NCBI GenBank assembly: GCA_963833745.1
Contig: CAWHZD010000004.1
Coordinates: forward strand, 992,001 to 1,056,000
Direction of reading: 5' to 3'
Source: AP-15 sp963833745
GTDB lineage: Bacteria; Pseudomonadota; Alphaproteobacteria; ATCC43930; CGMCC-115725
DNA: 64,000 nucleotides
The position numbers were made by a program, and so were the translations under genes. Shown here piece by piece: positions 36,412 to 44,342 of this stretch (positions are counted from its first letter, which is position 1; the number at the start of each line of letters is the position of its first letter). Below the pieces are notes generated by a model. It saw only the letters and a program-made list of their open reading frames with translations, ran no database searches and was not told the DNA's origin.

Positions 36412-36750
36412 ATGTTCGCTGCAAGTACAGCGGGAAATCAGCGGGGACGCCCGTTCAAAAAAGCCCAATCCGGCAATCCGGCCGGCAAGCACAAGGGCTC
36501 GCGCCACCGCATCATGCTCGCGGCCGAAAACGCCAATCGATGGCGAGGCCGAAGCACTTACTCGCAAAGTCATCGCGCGCGGGTTGGCGATAGAATTGGT
36601 GCCGCACAACATGCTGCTAACGACGTCGGCTCGGCTTCGATCGACGCGATTCGCGGGCCCTCGGCCGACGGTCCGACCGGGGGCAGCCACGCCGGCCACC
36701 TCCCACACGGCCAGCGCCCGCTCGAGGGGACGCCGCGATGGTGTGCTTTC
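36412..36750 (+). pseudogene. DUF5681-type protein, frameshifted remnant
   Basis: From ATG 36412 the frame gives MFAASTAGNQRGRPFKKAQS and GNPAGKHKGSRHRIMLAAEN, the GxPFxKGxSGNPAGRPKGSRH start of DUF5681 proteins. The next conserved piece (DGEAEALTRKVIARGLAIEL) is in another frame and the rest is unrecognisable. Such proteins are found in prophages and islands of Rhizobiales. The remnant lies just before the oxygenase/ATP-grasp cluster. Confidence 0.65.
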
Positions 36751-36868
36751 TGGTCAGCTCAAAGGCCACGACACCACCGGCCAGACGATCCACGTCAAAA
36801 CGGCGGCCTGTTCCTCGCGAAGCAGCGCGAGTTGCGGTGTGAGGGCGACTTGCTGTGAGGGCAACTTC

Positions 36869-37681
36869 ATGACCATCAATATACTGGGACCGGCCGAAAT
36901 CGAGTGCTTTGTTGAGTTGGGGTATTGCACCTTGCCTGGGGCCTTTACGGCCGAACAGGCCACGGCGGCGCGTAGCCGCGTGTGGCAACGAATGGAGGAG
37001 AAGGCCGGAATCCGCGAAGACGATCCGACCACCTGGCCGGCCTGTTATGACATCGAGGAGCATCTGGCCAACCCCGAGGTCGTGGCGTGCTTTACCGATC
37101 GGCTTGCTGCGGCAGTAACACAACTCTTGGGTCAAGGCCGCTGGTGCGGTGTTCGCAAATGGGGGCTGTGGCCGGTTAATTTTGCGGTCGGCGCCGGCGA
37201 ACCCTACGATTTCCCAAGCTGGGGCTGGCATATCGACGGGAATTGGTTTCTGCACAGTATCGACTGTCCCAAACAGGGCTTGTTGCTGATCGGCCTGTTC
37301 ACCGACATCATGCCCCGCGGCGGCGGCACTATTCTTGCCCTTGGCTCCCACAAGCGGACGGCGCGCGTCCTCGCCCAGCACTCCCGGCCGGTTGCACATC
37401 TGGAGCTGTTTACGGAGGTGCTTAGCGAACCCCTTGGCAACTTCTATGAGGTTACCGGTGCAGCAGGAGACGTTGTCTTGGCTCACCCGTTCCTGTTCCA
37501 TAACAGAGGTATGAAACACCAAGGGCCGCCGCGGATCATCAGCAACACGGAGGCGGGCCTGCGCCAACCTACGATGTTGGAACGTGCTAACGGAGATTAC
37601 TCGATCCTCGAGCTCTCAATCCGTCGGGCATTGTGCGAACCCGCGATTCCACCGAGCGGAGCAAAAAAATGCTGGTTCTGA
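36869..37681 (+). CDS. PhyH-like Fe(II)/2-oxoglutarate oxygenase of the ATP-grasp cluster
   Basis: I choose ATG 36869, preceded by GTGAGGGCAACTTC, because the longer frame upstream belongs to the DUF5681 remnant. The 270 residues begin MTINILGPAEIECFVELGYC, a PhyH-style start. SWGWHIDGNWFLHSIDCPKQ supplies H121-x-D123, LFTDIMPRGGGTILALGSHK follows, DVVLAHPFLFHNRG holds the distal His206 and PPRIISNTEAGLR the arginine. It differs clearly from the PhyH gene at 26560. Its position next to an ATP-grasp ligase and a second oxygenase-like protein suggests a role in making or modifying the same product. Confidence 0.78.
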   Translation: MTINILGPAEIECFVELGYCTLPGAFTAEQATAARSRVWQRMEEKAGIREDDPTTWPACYDIEEHLANPEVVACFTDRLAAAVTQLLGQGRWCGVRKWGLWPVNFAVGAGEPYDFPSWGWHIDGNWFLHSIDCPKQGLLLIGLFTDIMPRGGGTILALGSHKRTARVLAQHSRPVAHLELFTEVLSEPLGNFYEVTGAAGDVVLAHPFLFHNRGMKHQGPPRIISNTEAGLRQPTMLERANGDYSILELSIRRALCEPAIPPSGAKKCWF

Positions 37682-37751
37682 GGCAAAGCCCGATGGTCGT
37701 TGTGACAACCGATCGAAAAGCGTGGGCGATAGGTTCGAGGAGAAGAGCACC

Positions 37752-38507
37752 CTACCAATACAACACCCACTCCAAATTTCTGCGAAGCCCATGTCCCTGT
37801 AGGGTTATCCTTTGGTCCTCGGGTTGCACGACCGGCGATGGACCGATCTGGTGCACCTGATGGCCGGAATGTACGGCCATAACACCGAGGGAATAGGGGT
37901 GGAATGTCTTCTTTCTGTGCCGGGTTACCTCTCCCACTGTTGATACGCCGTGCTGTCGCAGTAGAGCAGGAACCTCCTCGTACGAGAGATCCCAGCAATT
38001 CAGGCCTCCGCCACCTCTCGGGAGTTCTATGGGTAAGGTGAACGAGATCGGGTTAATCAAATCCGGTGGCGGGGCACCGTCGTTCCAGTTGATGAGCTGA
38101 TATTGCAGGTCACAATGGATCGATGCAACGTCCGCTCTGGGGATCGCCGGCTCTTCAAAAATATGAAATCCAGGTACTGCAAGGCGCTCACTAAAATGGG
38201 CCGGTGCATCCAACCAGCATTCCAGAGTGCTGCGCACGCGTTCGAGAAGCCACGAGAGCCGGTTCAGAATTATCGCATTATATATCGGCGCCCCCTGATA
38301 ATAGTCATGTGCCGCTGCACCGGGTACAGGACTGGAGAGATCTTGATAGCTCGCGACACCCAGGGTAAAAAAGGATGCCGGCGGCGGCATGCGAGGGATC
38401 CACTGCGAGCGGAGGCGCCGTACCTCCGTCGACGCGCGCTCACATCCGACATGATCAAGAACAAGAATCTGTGCCAGCACGATGTGACAGTGTTTCAAAG
38501 ATCTCAA
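37752..38507 (-). CDS. 2-oxoglutarate/Fe(II) oxygenase-like protein, unnamed family
   Basis: The 251-residue frame starts with ATG 38507; the start is uncertain because similarity begins near LRSQWIPRMPPPASFFTLGV. The core VPGFHIFEEPAIPRADVASI is followed by HCDLQYQL with H131-x-D133, NPISFTLPIELPRGGGGLNC and WD, then FHPYSLGVMAVHSGHQVHQI with candidate distal histidines 213-219, and RITLQGHGL with Arg233. This order H-x-D...H...R fits the double-stranded beta-helix oxygenases. It ends LEWVLYW. No characterised relative is known to me. It overlaps only the unused upstream part of the ATP-grasp frame on the other strand. Confidence 0.65.
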   Translation of the reverse strand: MRSLKHCHIVLAQILVLDHVGCERASTEVRRLRSQWIPRMPPPASFFTLGVASYQDLSSPVPGAAAHDYYQGAPIYNAIILNRLSWLLERVRSTLECWLDAPAHFSERLAVPGFHIFEEPAIPRADVASIHCDLQYQLINWNDGAPPPDLINPISFTLPIELPRGGGGLNCWDLSYEEVPALLRQHGVSTVGEVTRHRKKTFHPYSLGVMAVHSGHQVHQIGPSPVVQPEDQRITLQGHGLRRNLEWVLYW

Positions 38508-38638
38508 AAGTCCGGGGGGCCCAAGATCGGTTCATTCGCCGTGGAGCTTATTTGGTTGACGAGAAGGGTAGGCCCACCGATGAAGCAAGGCAAATAAATC
38601 TGAACCGACGCGGGTGGGAGCGGGATTGCGGTGATTTT

Positions 38639-39571
38639 ATGATTCTTCTGTGGGGGCTTCCGGGCGATACGCCGATGGCGCAGGTCCGTACTGCCGTGGA
38701 ACAATTGGGACACCCGGCCATCTTTTTCGACCAGCGAGACCTGCGCGGGGCCGAACTCGATCTTGCCCTGGGCTCGGATAGGCAAGGGACCCTGCTTCTC
38801 GACCGCCAAGTGATTGAGCTCGATAGCATCACGGCCGTCTATATGAGGCTTTACGGGATGCAGCAATTGCCCGGGCTCCGCGAGCTCGATCAGCACCATC
38901 CATTATTGGCTCATGCGCTTGGCATCATGGAAGCCCTTTTGGCTTGGATCGAATTAACTCCTATCCTCGTTGTCAATCGTCCCTCGGCAATGGAGAGCAA
39001 TGGCTCCAAGCCCTATCAGCTTCGCCTAATTCAGCAGCACGGGTTCGAAGTTCCGGATACCCTGGTTACGACCGATGCACTCGCGATCCAGGAATTCTGG
39101 GACCGACACGGTACCGTGATTTACAAATCGATCAGCGGCGTACGCAGTATCGTCACGAGGCTCACTCCGCAACATGCCGACAGGCTGGCTCACGTGCGCT
39201 GGTGTCCAACCCAGTTCCAGGAATACATTCCCGGGATAGACTATCGGGTTCATGTGGTCGGCGACGAGTTGTTCGCTTCCGAGATTAGTTCGTCTGCTGA
39301 TGATTATCGATACGCACATCATTTCGGGGCGACGGCGGAGATCCGACCGCACACGCCGTCAACAGAGATCGCCGACCGCTGTCGCTCGCTCGCATCCGGC
39401 CTTGGTCTGCCTGTCGCCGGCATCGATTTGCGCCAGCGCCCAGACGGTCGTTGGTACTGCTTTGAGGTCAACCCATCCCCCGCTTTCAGCTACTACCAAA
39501 ATGCGACGGGGCAAGCCATCGACGTGGCGATCGCCAGATTGCTGCGGCAGAGCGCAGCGCCAACTCGATAG
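38639..39571 (+). CDS. ATP-grasp ligase (RimK/peptide-maturase-like)
   Basis: I take ATG 38639 (MILLWGLPGDTPMAQVRTAV); the frame extends upstream but without resemblance. The 310 residues show a pre-ATP-grasp domain (VIELDSITAVYMRLYG), then ILVVNRPSAMESNGSKPYQL and the ATP-binding lobes with Lys163 in VIYKSISG, the adenine-contacting QEYIPG (194-199) and DYRVHVVGDELFA. The metal site is AGIDLRQRPDGRWYCFEVNP with Asp263, Glu276 and Asn278. This is the architecture of ATP-grasp enzymes that join carboxylates to amines or hydroxyls, including RiPP maturases. Its stop is 3 bp from the end of the convergent truncated homologue. Confidence 0.85.
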   Translation: MILLWGLPGDTPMAQVRTAVEQLGHPAIFFDQRDLRGAELDLALGSDRQGTLLLDRQVIELDSITAVYMRLYGMQQLPGLRELDQHHPLLAHALGIMEALLAWIELTPILVVNRPSAMESNGSKPYQLRLIQQHGFEVPDTLVTTDALAIQEFWDRHGTVIYKSISGVRSIVTRLTPQHADRLAHVRWCPTQFQEYIPGIDYRVHVVGDELFASEISSSADDYRYAHHFGATAEIRPHTPSTEIADRCRSLASGLGLPVAGIDLRQRPDGRWYCFEVNPSPAFSYYQNATGQAIDVAIARLLRQSAAPTR

Positions 39572-39574
39572 CGC

Positions 39575-40267
39575 CTACATTCGCTGAAAATATCGGAGGA
39601 TGGCGTCGCTGACTTCAGCGCAACCGATCTCCGGGTAGACTGTTGCGCTGACAAACTGGGCATCAGGTCCTGAACCACGGAGCGAGACACCAAGTAAATC
39701 GACATTTGCTGATGTTGCAAGATCGCGCAATCGTTCTCGCAAAATCCAGTCCGCTGCTCCGATACATTGATCGCCGACGACCGTAACCGAGCATGTGGGC
39801 GAAGGCTGGCGCGGGGGCAAGCCCGCTGCCATGTTCAGCTGCTCCTCTTCGAAAACCACTCGGAACCCGACCTGTGCCGCATGAGCAATCCATTGCTCAC
39901 GTCGCCAAGAAGGCCCGTTCAAGCGGCCTGGGGAAGGCCGATTAAGCATCGGGCAAGTCAGCTCGGAAAGCCAGAATATAAGGAAGGCCGACATCTCTGC
40001 AGCTACGTAGGAGCGGTCGCTCCGTACGATGTGCGGCAATTCATCTTCGGTTACCCACGGTAGCCTATTCAGCACACCGTGTATTTCGCCCGCACCGACC
40101 GGCCGACCACCGATCACTGCGCTCGCCGCGGCGGGATCAGCCAGGCGATATATCCATCCGGGTTCGGACAAATCCCGGCATGTCAGGAGGCATGCGCCGT
40201 ATGGCTCCCAGCGCTCCACCAATTGCCGAGCAGCTACGTCATGCCGACTGGCGAGTACGACGAGCAA
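39575..40267 (-). CDS. Truncated ATP-grasp-like protein lacking the nucleotide-binding lobes
   Basis: TTG at 40265-40267 is the likely start; the TGA of the preceding gene lies four codons upstream in the same frame, so reinitiation is probable. The 230 residues resemble the neighbour's two ends. MLVVLASRHDVAARQLVERW and CPMLNRPSPGRLNGPSWRRE match its LNRPSxxxxNGS region, and VDLLGVSLRGSGPDAQFVSA with TVYPEIG matches its AGIDLRxxPDGRWYxxEVNPSP end. The lysine, QEYIPG and E-x-N residues are missing. It may be a non-catalytic partner that binds substrate or regulates the true ligase. Confidence 0.65.
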   Translation of the reverse strand: MLVVLASRHDVAARQLVERWEPYGACLLTCRDLSEPGWIYRLADPAAASAVIGGRPVGAGEIHGVLNRLPWVTEDELPHIVRSDRSYVAAEMSAFLIFWLSELTCPMLNRPSPGRLNGPSWRREQWIAHAAQVGFRVVFEEEQLNMAAGLPPRQPSPTCSVTVVGDQCIGAADWILRERLRDLATSANVDLLGVSLRGSGPDAQFVSATVYPEIGCAEVSDAILRYFQRM

Positions 40268-40279
40268 CGGGTCGAGGGC

Positions 40280-40906
40280 TCACCCTTCTGAGAGCTCGCG
40301 GACAGCGGCCTCTCCGACCGCGGGACGTTCTGCCGGGTCGATGAATGATCGGCCAACCGCCAATCCCGGCTCGGAGGCAGGTTCGCTGTACGGGAAACCG
40401 AACGAGGTCGCGCCACTCGCCACGACCTCAGGGAGCTTTTCTATTAACGCCTCCTTGATCAACGTTTCCTTGCCTTCCTTTTCCTTGTCTTTATGATCTT
40501 TATGATCCTTGCCGACGTCCTTGCCCTCCTTACCGGTTTTAAGGGGCGCCGGGTTTTGCGCATACCATGTCGTATACACTGGAGCGTTAGTGCCGCTGAT
40601 CGAGAAGAACACCCCGGCCAGCACATGAATTTGCTTTGCCGGCGGCGGGGTCGGCGCCGTAAACGGCGGAAACAGCGATCCTCGGAAAACCGTAAACGGG
40701 GTGGCCAACACGTCGCTGAAAGAGCCCTCGGCGGTTACCTGCGGATTGGCGTATAAGGTCAGGGTTTGCGAGGCTTCATCAAAAAAACCGACAAAAGGAA
40801 CCGTTCCAAAAATGGTTCCGGTCACGGCGCCGGTAAAAGTGTTGAATGACAGCGTTCCGACTTGGGTTCCGCCAGTAATTTGCCAAGTACCACCCGGGAT
40901 AGGCAT
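40280..40906 (-). CDS. Modular protein with charged linker and conserved-looking tail; possible substrate of the ATP-grasp system
   Basis: ATG at 40906 follows AAGGGGGGTAAACT, a very strong ribosome binding site. Of 208 residues, 1-118 are Gly/Thr-rich beta strands (MPIPGGTWQITGGTQVGTLS, PFVGFFDEASQTLTLYANPQ). A Lys/Asp/His/Glu linker follows at 123-158 (KEGKDVGKDHKDHKDKEKEG). The tail 160-208 contains GRSFIDPAERPAVGEAAVRE. No signal peptide is seen. Leader-linker-tail organisation next to an ATP-grasp ligase recalls a RiPP precursor whose tail is modified, but this is inference. It is co-transcribed with the truncated ATP-grasp homologue 12 bp downstream. Confidence 0.6.
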   Translation of the reverse strand: MPIPGGTWQITGGTQVGTLSFNTFTGAVTGTIFGTVPFVGFFDEASQTLTLYANPQVTAEGSFSDVLATPFTVFRGSLFPPFTAPTPPPAKQIHVLAGVFFSISGTNAPVYTTWYAQNPAPLKTGKEGKDVGKDHKDHKDKEKEGKETLIKEALIEKLPEVVASGATSFGFPYSEPASEPGLAVGRSFIDPAERPAVGEAAVRELSEG

Positions 40907-41481
40907 AGTTTACCCCCCTTGCAGCTTGTAGCGAGGCTGCTCGATAGTCCCAACCGCTCTCTAGCTGTCTACGCTATTCAAATGCCCTGTGCAATCCCAA
41001 AGTAGGCCGAATATGAGAGCGTTTTCAGGAGCAGTATGAGAAAGCCGGTCGATTTGCCGGCACCATTGTTGTCGTTGCGGTCACCGCAACGGCGCTGTTC
41101 GTCGCCTTTAGGAAACTCATTGGGTTAGGCTTCACCTGTTCCGGGAGCGTGCGGATCTACGCGTTCCGGAAAGATTTCCGGAACGCGTTCCGCCGCAACG
41201 CCGGACTGCGCATTGATCGTCTGCTGCTCGCCCATCGATCGCCGGCCGCCTCGTAGCGGCCGGGGTCGACCGCGAGGTACGCGGCCGCGAGCATGCGAAC
41301 AATCATGCCCCTACCTGGATCGAACTTGCGGATGCAAAAAAGTGCATCACCGCGTCCGGCGCGACGCCGAGGAAGGATCACCTGAACGAGGGTCGAACCC
41401 GCTCGCTCGTTGCCAGTCGGTAAAAACCCGATAGTATCGCATCGATGATCCGAAATCTCGCCACGGGGAAGGAGAACCGCG
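40907..41481. other. Intergenic region with a perfect palindrome
   Basis: The 575 bp between the tail-bearing protein and the ferritin-like gene contain no convincing gene. A small plus-strand hydrophobic frame near 41050-41110 (GTIVVVAVTATALFVAFRKL) is of doubtful status. The palindrome at 41159-41188 is listed separately. Confidence 0.4.
41159..41188. repeat. Perfect 14-bp inverted repeat with 2-bp spacer
   Basis: ACGCGTTCCGGAAA, spacer GA, then TTTCCGGAACGCGT. The two arms match exactly. With only a 2-bp spacer it is more like a dimeric protein binding site than a terminator. It lies about 290 bp upstream of the ferritin-like gene. Confidence 0.75.
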
Positions 41482-41931
41482 ATGGCAAGGGTGTTCCAAT
41501 TTGACGTCGATACCGTCGTCGAACAACTCAACCGCATTCTGCAGATGGAACTTGCCGCAGTCATCTACTACACGCACTACTCCTTTATGATCTACGGCCA
41601 CGCGCGGATTCCGATCACCGCGTGGTTGCGCGATAACGCGACGGAATCGTTGGCCCATGCTCAAGAGGCGGGTCAAATGATCATGCGATTACACAAGAGG
41701 CCGACCCTCGGCATCGCGGCGTTGCCGACCACTCGGCACAATACGATTGACGAGATCCTGGCCGAATCAATCCAGCGTGAGGAAGATGGCGTAGAACTCT
41801 ATCGAGAATTACTCACCATTGTCAAAGATAAGTCCGTCGTTCTTGAGGAATATGCAACGCGCCTGGTCTCGGCAGAGGCTGTGCATTTGCGCGAGATGGA
41901 GCTAATGGCGATGCGCCGCGCCCCCGACTAG
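41482..41931 (+). CDS. Ferritin-like/bacterioferritin-type protein
   Basis: ATG at 41482 after GGGGAAGGAGAACCGC. The 149-residue four-helix bundle has di-iron ligands in the expected places: Glu23 (QMELAAVIYYTHYSF), Glu55 and His59 (NATESLAHAQEAGQMI), Glu100 region (ESIQREEDGVELYREL) and Glu132-x-x-His135 (VSAEAVHLREME). Length matches bacterioferritins (about 155), though the E-S-L-A-H spacing is that of a ferritin-like side branch. A haem-ligand methionine is not clearly placed. It should oxidise and store iron in the cytoplasm. Confidence 0.82.
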   Translation: MARVFQFDVDTVVEQLNRILQMELAAVIYYTHYSFMIYGHARIPITAWLRDNATESLAHAQEAGQMIMRLHKRPTLGIAALPTTRHNTIDEILAESIQREEDGVELYRELLTIVKDKSVVLEEYATRLVSAEAVHLREMELMAMRRAPD

Positions 41932-42183
41932 GACGTTATTGGCCTCGCCTGCCCGACTAATTGGGTTCGGCGATGCCTTGGGCCTCGTTCTGGTGTCGCA
42001 CAAACGACTGGCAACGCCGCCGCCCAACCCGATCAGCGTCACCGGAAACTGCGTTTTTCTGCGCCGCGTATCCCGCGATGAAAATCTATGTGCGAGCGAC
42101 GATCCTCGCTGAGGTTTGTCAACACCGATCATGCGGATCGGCTACGCTTACGTCCTGGTGTGTCGCAATTGTTGCCACAAGCC

Positions 42184-43470
42184 TTATGCGCCGAGATCCA
42201 GCGCGTAAACTTCCCGCTCCTCCCGTACCCCGCGCAGGCGATGCCAACCGAGAGGCCGCAGACGGGTGTCGCCCGTCACCGCCGCTGCGAACTCGGCTGA
42301 GACTAATACTTTATGACCCAAGGGCTCGCACAACGTCTCGATGCGGGCAGCTTCGTTCACCGCCGGCCCGATCACGGTGAAGTCAAGGCGGTCGGCGGCG
42401 CCGACATTGCCGTAAAACACCTCTCCCAGGTGAAGGGCCAAGTCGACCGCGACAACTGACTTGCCGGCGGCGCGGCGCGCGTCATTTAACCGGTCGATCG
42501 CCTGCATCGCCTCGATGGCAGCGTCGAGCGCACGGCGGCAGGTCTCTTCGTGCATTGCAGCCGTAGACGAAAAGATTGCCAGCATCCCATCGCCGATGAA
42601 TTTGAGCACCTGGCCGCCGCGAGCCCGCAGCGGCGCGGTCAGGGTCTCAAAGATCTCGTCCAACATTTCGATAAGGGCGAGCCCCGGCGTGCCGTCGGCG
42701 ATCGCGGTAAAGCTGCGGATGTCGGCGTACCACAGCACTGCGCGAACGGTTTCGACCGAGCCACGCGCCACAGCGCCAGCATGAACCCGCCTGCCAGCGT
42801 CGGCGCCTAAATAAGCCGCGAGAAGACCTGCGGCGATGGTGTGGCCCGCATGCGTCATCATCGCGAGGGAGATCACGGGCAGCACGGCTTGCAGCAGCAG
42901 AATGTCGTCGTCGGCGAAACCCTCGGCCTGGTCGGTGGTAAAGGAATAGCCGATGCCAGTTCCGCGCGACGGGTCGCCGTCGGCACCAAAGCGGAAGACC
43001 TCTGCGAAGTAATCGGTGGCGCCGGCGGCGGCATGACCCTCGAGGTTCGGAAAATCAAACTGGGGCAGCGGCCCGGTGAGCCGCCGCCGCAGGTGCAGCC
43101 AAGGCTCGGCTTCGCGGCCGGCGGTCTCCAACTGACGAATTAAATGGCCGAAGGGGCTATTCGCGACATTCTCCTCATACTCGCCACCACGCTCAAATTG
43201 CGCGGGCTCGACCGCATCGAGGTCGGGTCGCCAAGTGTAACCGTAGCCGCCCCATTGCGGGTGCAAGGTGCGCATGCCGACAAACACGCGCGACAGCGGC
43301 ACGCCAGCCTCCCGCAGGCGGTTGCAGAGACCGTCGAGCAAGATATCGGCCGGTGCTCCGTCCAGTCCCTGGCGCACCGCCCAGATATGTAAGTCGATGA
43401 TTTTCTGGCCGAGAGCGCTGTCAAAGCTCGACGGTCGGGATCGTGCGCGAGACGAAGGCCCATCGCTCAT
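42184..43470 (-). CDS. Class III adenylate/guanylate cyclase
   Basis: 428 residues from ATG 43470. The N-terminal ~220 residues form a sensor-like domain common in alphaproteobacterial cyclases (DLHIWAVRQGLDGAPADILL, GYGYTWRPDLDAV). The catalytic domain has VLWYADIRSFTAIAD, whose Asp binds metal, GGQVLKFIGDGMLAIFSS with the second Asp, and DFTVIGPAVNEAARIETLCE with the transition-state N-x-x-x-R. No membrane segment is seen, so it is a soluble cyclase making cAMP or cGMP. It is divergently oriented from the following small gene and appears monocistronic. Confidence 0.9.
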   Translation of the reverse strand: MSDGPSSRARSRPSSFDSALGQKIIDLHIWAVRQGLDGAPADILLDGLCNRLREAGVPLSRVFVGMRTLHPQWGGYGYTWRPDLDAVEPAQFERGGEYEENVANSPFGHLIRQLETAGREAEPWLHLRRRLTGPLPQFDFPNLEGHAAAGATDYFAEVFRFGADGDPSRGTGIGYSFTTDQAEGFADDDILLLQAVLPVISLAMMTHAGHTIAAGLLAAYLGADAGRRVHAGAVARGSVETVRAVLWYADIRSFTAIADGTPGLALIEMLDEIFETLTAPLRARGGQVLKFIGDGMLAIFSSTAAMHEETCRRALDAAIEAMQAIDRLNDARRAAGKSVVAVDLALHLGEVFYGNVGAADRLDFTVIGPAVNEAARIETLCEPLGHKVLVSAEFAAAVTGDTRLRPLGWHRLRGVREEREVYALDLGA

Positions 43471-43504
43471 GAAAGCTCGGCCTCAGGCTGTTGCCTCTGG
43501 CTAA

Positions 43505-43845
43505 TATCTATCGAAATCGAGGCAGCCAGCGAAAGCGATTTGTCGATGTCGTCTGTTCGTCATCGCAGAGGTCCAACTGCGCTCAGACACAAACACCCTC
43601 GCCATTACTCGGGTTCGAGACCGCCCGGAGGGCTGTTTCGGCTCGGGACCGAACACCACGCTGCGGGTGGCGCTATGCCCGATATTGCGAATTTGTTGAA
43701 TGCGACACGAATTGACGGCAATGCAATTGCATCCAGGCCATGAAGTCGTTCAGGGTGCTGCGATCAGGCCGAAGGTGCGGCACACGACCGCCTCGATGTC
43801 ACTGTTCAAGGGAAACCGGCGGGTGGCTTTTATCCGGATCGGTTG
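43505..43845. other. Intergenic stretch, no gene seen
   Basis: About 340 bp between divergent genes; no protein resemblance, RNA gene or clear terminator recognised. Confidence 0.35.
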
Positions 43846-44181
43846 ATGGGAACGCCACCCGATGACACGGAACATCATCCCTCATCGAAGAGCACCGTCT
43901 CGATCACCGTCCTATCGGTTAAGCCAGTAAAATTCGGCAGGATCTTTGCGCTCGCTTCCGTCGAGGTCGATATCGACGGCGTGCTGGTCGTCGTTCATGG
44001 GGTTCGCGCAATTCGTGTCCACCCAATCGGGACCCGGATCGGTCTGCCCATGTTCCGCGACGAAAACGGCGCATGGCCCCATGCGATCACACTACCCGAC
44101 GAGATTAGCGGACCAATTGGCAGGGCGGTGCTCGACGAGCTCGTCGGGCGAGGCTTGGCCGTTAAAGGTCCGGCGCTTTGA
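43846..44181 (+). CDS. SpoVG-like protein
   Basis: From ATG 43846, 111 residues. After a short polar N-terminus, VSITVLSVKPVKFGRIFALA and SVEVDIDGVLVVVHGVRAIR match the SpoVG beta-sheet fold, where xRALASVxLDxxFVVHxIRVI is the consensus. IGTRIGLPMFRDENGAWPHA corresponds to the xxVAMPSR strand, and the C-terminal helix is GPIGRAVLDELVGRG. SpoVG is a site-specific DNA- and RNA-binding regulator in Firmicutes and spirochaetes. Alphaproteobacterial relatives are seen in some Rhizobiales and lack known function. It stands alone. Confidence 0.6.
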   Translation: MGTPPDDTEHHPSSKSTVSITVLSVKPVKFGRIFALASVEVDIDGVLVVVHGVRAIRVHPIGTRIGLPMFRDENGAWPHAITLPDEISGPIGRAVLDELVGRGLAVKGPAL

Positions 44182-44342
44182 GGGCCGTTCACCCAACTCT
44201 GCTCGGAAGCGCAAAACTATTCTGGCAAAGCAAGCTGGCTTGTGCGTCGGCAGTTGGTTTTAATGGCAAAATTATCGCCGAGCGCGGCAGCATACGGATG
44301 TGCGGGGCTCGAAGCGCGTCGACTTAGGAAGGAGAGGGCATC

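Noticed and set aside
40268..40282. In-frame TGA between the 208-residue and 230-residue proteins as a second selenocysteine codon
   Set aside because: The two products are unrelated domains, no Cys or U-x-x-C context exists, and a TTG start follows four codons later; ordinary stop and reinitiation is simpler.
42841..43143. A 100-codon plus-strand ORF within the cyclase region
   Set aside because: Antisense shadow of the cyclase sensor domain.
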